Positions 63,167-64,000 of a DNA stretch of 64,000 nucleotides are shown piece after piece. The stretch comes from JAKZVK01 sp965237575. Lineage in GTDB: Bacteria > Acidobacteriota > Terriglobia > Bryobacterales > UBA6623. The position numbers were made by a program, and so were the translations under genes. Each line of letters opens with the position of its first letter. Position 1 is the stretch's first letter. The stretch is from positions 1,240,001-1,304,000 of the forward strand of contig CBDEGI010000004.1 of the NCBI GenBank assembly GCA_965237575.1, given 5' to 3'. The notes beneath the pieces were generated by a model that worked only from the letters and a program-made list of their open reading frames with translations, did not search any database and was not told where the DNA came from.

Positions 63167-64000
63167 CTAGACCTTCACCTTGTCGTAATCGAACGGCTCG
63201 TCGACCAGGTGGTATTCGGGCTCGCCATCTTTTTGCAGGTAGTAGGTCACCAGCGGCGTACGCTCGAAGTCGGTCAGCTTTCGGGGTTGCGCCTCGCCGT
63301 CGATCCACTCATAGATCGGCACTTCCCACGGATTGAACGTGTCGCTCAACCCGCGCTCTTTGGCGATGCGATAGAGGTTGACGTTGCCCGGCTCGTGCCC
63401 GGCCAGCCATAGGCCGATCAGGTCCAAGCGGAACTTGTCCTTGCCGAACATGACGATGTTCGTCAGATGGTCGTTGCCGATGGTGAAGGCGTTGCCGTCG
63501 CGTCCGTAGATGCCCTCGATCATGGCGAGGCCGGTGTTGAGCACCTGCATGTTGTCGCAGGTCTTGTGCGCCCAGATTTCCTGGTGCATTGGGCTAAGCC
63601 GTGCCGGCGAGTCGTAGCGCGCGTAGCCGAGCTTGCGGTGGTTTTCGAAGTATCGATTGACGCGCGCCTCGACCTTCGCGTTGATGTTCGGCTGCATGAA
63701 GTCCGGCGCGCCCGTCACCATGTTCCAGCCGGGACAGAACCGCACGTACGGTTTGACCACCAACCCCTGCTCGTTCTTCACCGACTGCGTCAAGCACATG
63801 CCGTGGGCTTTCCACTTGGCGATGTTGAGCATCCACGAGTTTGGATCGTTCACCGGCGTATAGTGCGGGATCTGGTCGTAGATCACCGGCTCCGGCACCT
63901 TCGACCAGTTCATCTCGTAGCCTTCGTCGAAGTTGCGAATACGCCGCTCGCACTCGTTCATCTTGATGCCGTGGCGCTCGTTGATGTCGACGAAACCGCG
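63167..64000 (-). CDS. DUF362-like protein (partial, N-terminus outside window)
   Basis: At least 278 residues; the frame stays open through base 64000 (GFVDINERHGIK upstream of the first ATG at 63961), so the start is missing. The segment PNSWMLNIAKWKAHGMCLTQSVKN with later AHKTCDNMQVLNTGLAMIEGIYG and NDHLTNIVMFGKDKFRLDLIGLWLAGHE follows the DUF362 pattern (proteins that are often Tat-exported and sometimes carry an iron-sulfur domain). No iron-sulfur Cys set lies in this part. The C-terminus EPFDYDKVKV is complete. Function unknown. Confidence 0.6.
   Translation of the reverse strand, partial: RGFVDINERHGIKMNECERRIRNFDEGYEMNWSKVPEPVIYDQIPHYTPVNDPNSWMLNIAKWKAHGMCLTQSVKNEQGLVVKPYVRFCPGWNMVTGAPDFMQPNINAKVEARVNRYFENHRKLGYARYDSPARLSPMHQEIWAHKTCDNMQVLNTGLAMIEGIYGRDGNAFTIGNDHLTNIVMFGKDKFRLDLIGLWLAGHEPGNVNLYRIAKERGLSDTFNPWEVPIYEWIDGEAQPRKLTDFERTPLVTYYLQKDGEPEYHLVDEPFDYDKVKV

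Overview
The window is high-GC bacterial DNA that most resembles Acidobacteriota, probably the Solibacter/Bryobacterales side. Lineage-style markers support this: a secreted protein ending in the Solibacter-type C-terminal domain (TIGR03437 family), a VWFA-related acidobacterial protein (TIGR03436 family) plus a remnant of a second, two large Oar-like TonB-dependent receptors, and many Tat- or Sec-exported copies of enzymes that are usually cytosolic. The taxon is inferred from families; no rRNA gene or tRNA was recognised.

Layout. 1-1.9 kb: 5' part of a TonB receptor gene (minus). 1.9-5.4 kb: accessory patch with a 3' remnant of a Ro60/TROVE gene, a PD-(D/E)xK-like protein, ECF sigma factor SigZ and a cysteine-rich DUF2703 protein. 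5.5-10.9 kb (minus): carbon-catabolism block of two SDR proteins, an exported RraA-like protein, an HpcH/HpaI aldolase and a Tat-exported glycoside-hydrolase-like protein. 11.2-16.4 kb (plus): trehalose group of GH15, otsA, otsB and an exported PIG-L-like protein lacking the usual zinc motif. 16.5-18.9 kb: tandem exported enolase-superfamily enzymes. 19.0-19.5 kb: toxin-antitoxin pair with an internally deleted toxin. 19.5-23.3 kb: dimethylformamidase-like protein with exact internal duplications, then an M20 peptidase. 23.3-28.1 kb: Uma2 nuclease-like protein, two SelA-like PLP proteins around a complex palindromic element, and an amidohydrolase. 28.2-31.4 kb: secreted metalloprotease-like protein, LolA-like protein, cytidine deaminase. 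31.5-35.0 kb: divergent pair of sugar-acid dehydratases. 35.1-39.1 kb: VWFA protein and Oar-like receptor operon. 39.4-44.7 kb: methyltransferase, membrane TPR protein, KdsC-like phosphatase, small exported protein, penicillin-binding transpeptidase. 44.8-54.7 kb: amidohydrolases, sugar isomerase, two small acidic exported paralogues, CehA/McbA-type hydrolase, CocE hydrolase, MOSC protein. 54.7-61.5 kb: mostly core genes lepA, murB, a mannose-1-phosphate guanylyltransferase and lepB, with a sugar isomerase and an FAH hydrolase. The window ends in a second LolA-like gene, a VWFA remnant and a truncated DUF362 gene.

How it fits together. The accessory genes form a scavenging set for sugars, sugar acids and amino-sugar or amino-acid derivatives: outer-membrane receptors, exported hydrolases, isomerases and lyases, then cytosolic dehydratases, aldolases and FAH-type hydrolases. 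Substrates cannot be assigned from sequence alone. Two further themes stand out: dispersed palindromic REP-like elements in most larger gaps, and five or six genes that read well only if one base is added or removed, which points to sequencing or assembly error, or to gene decay.
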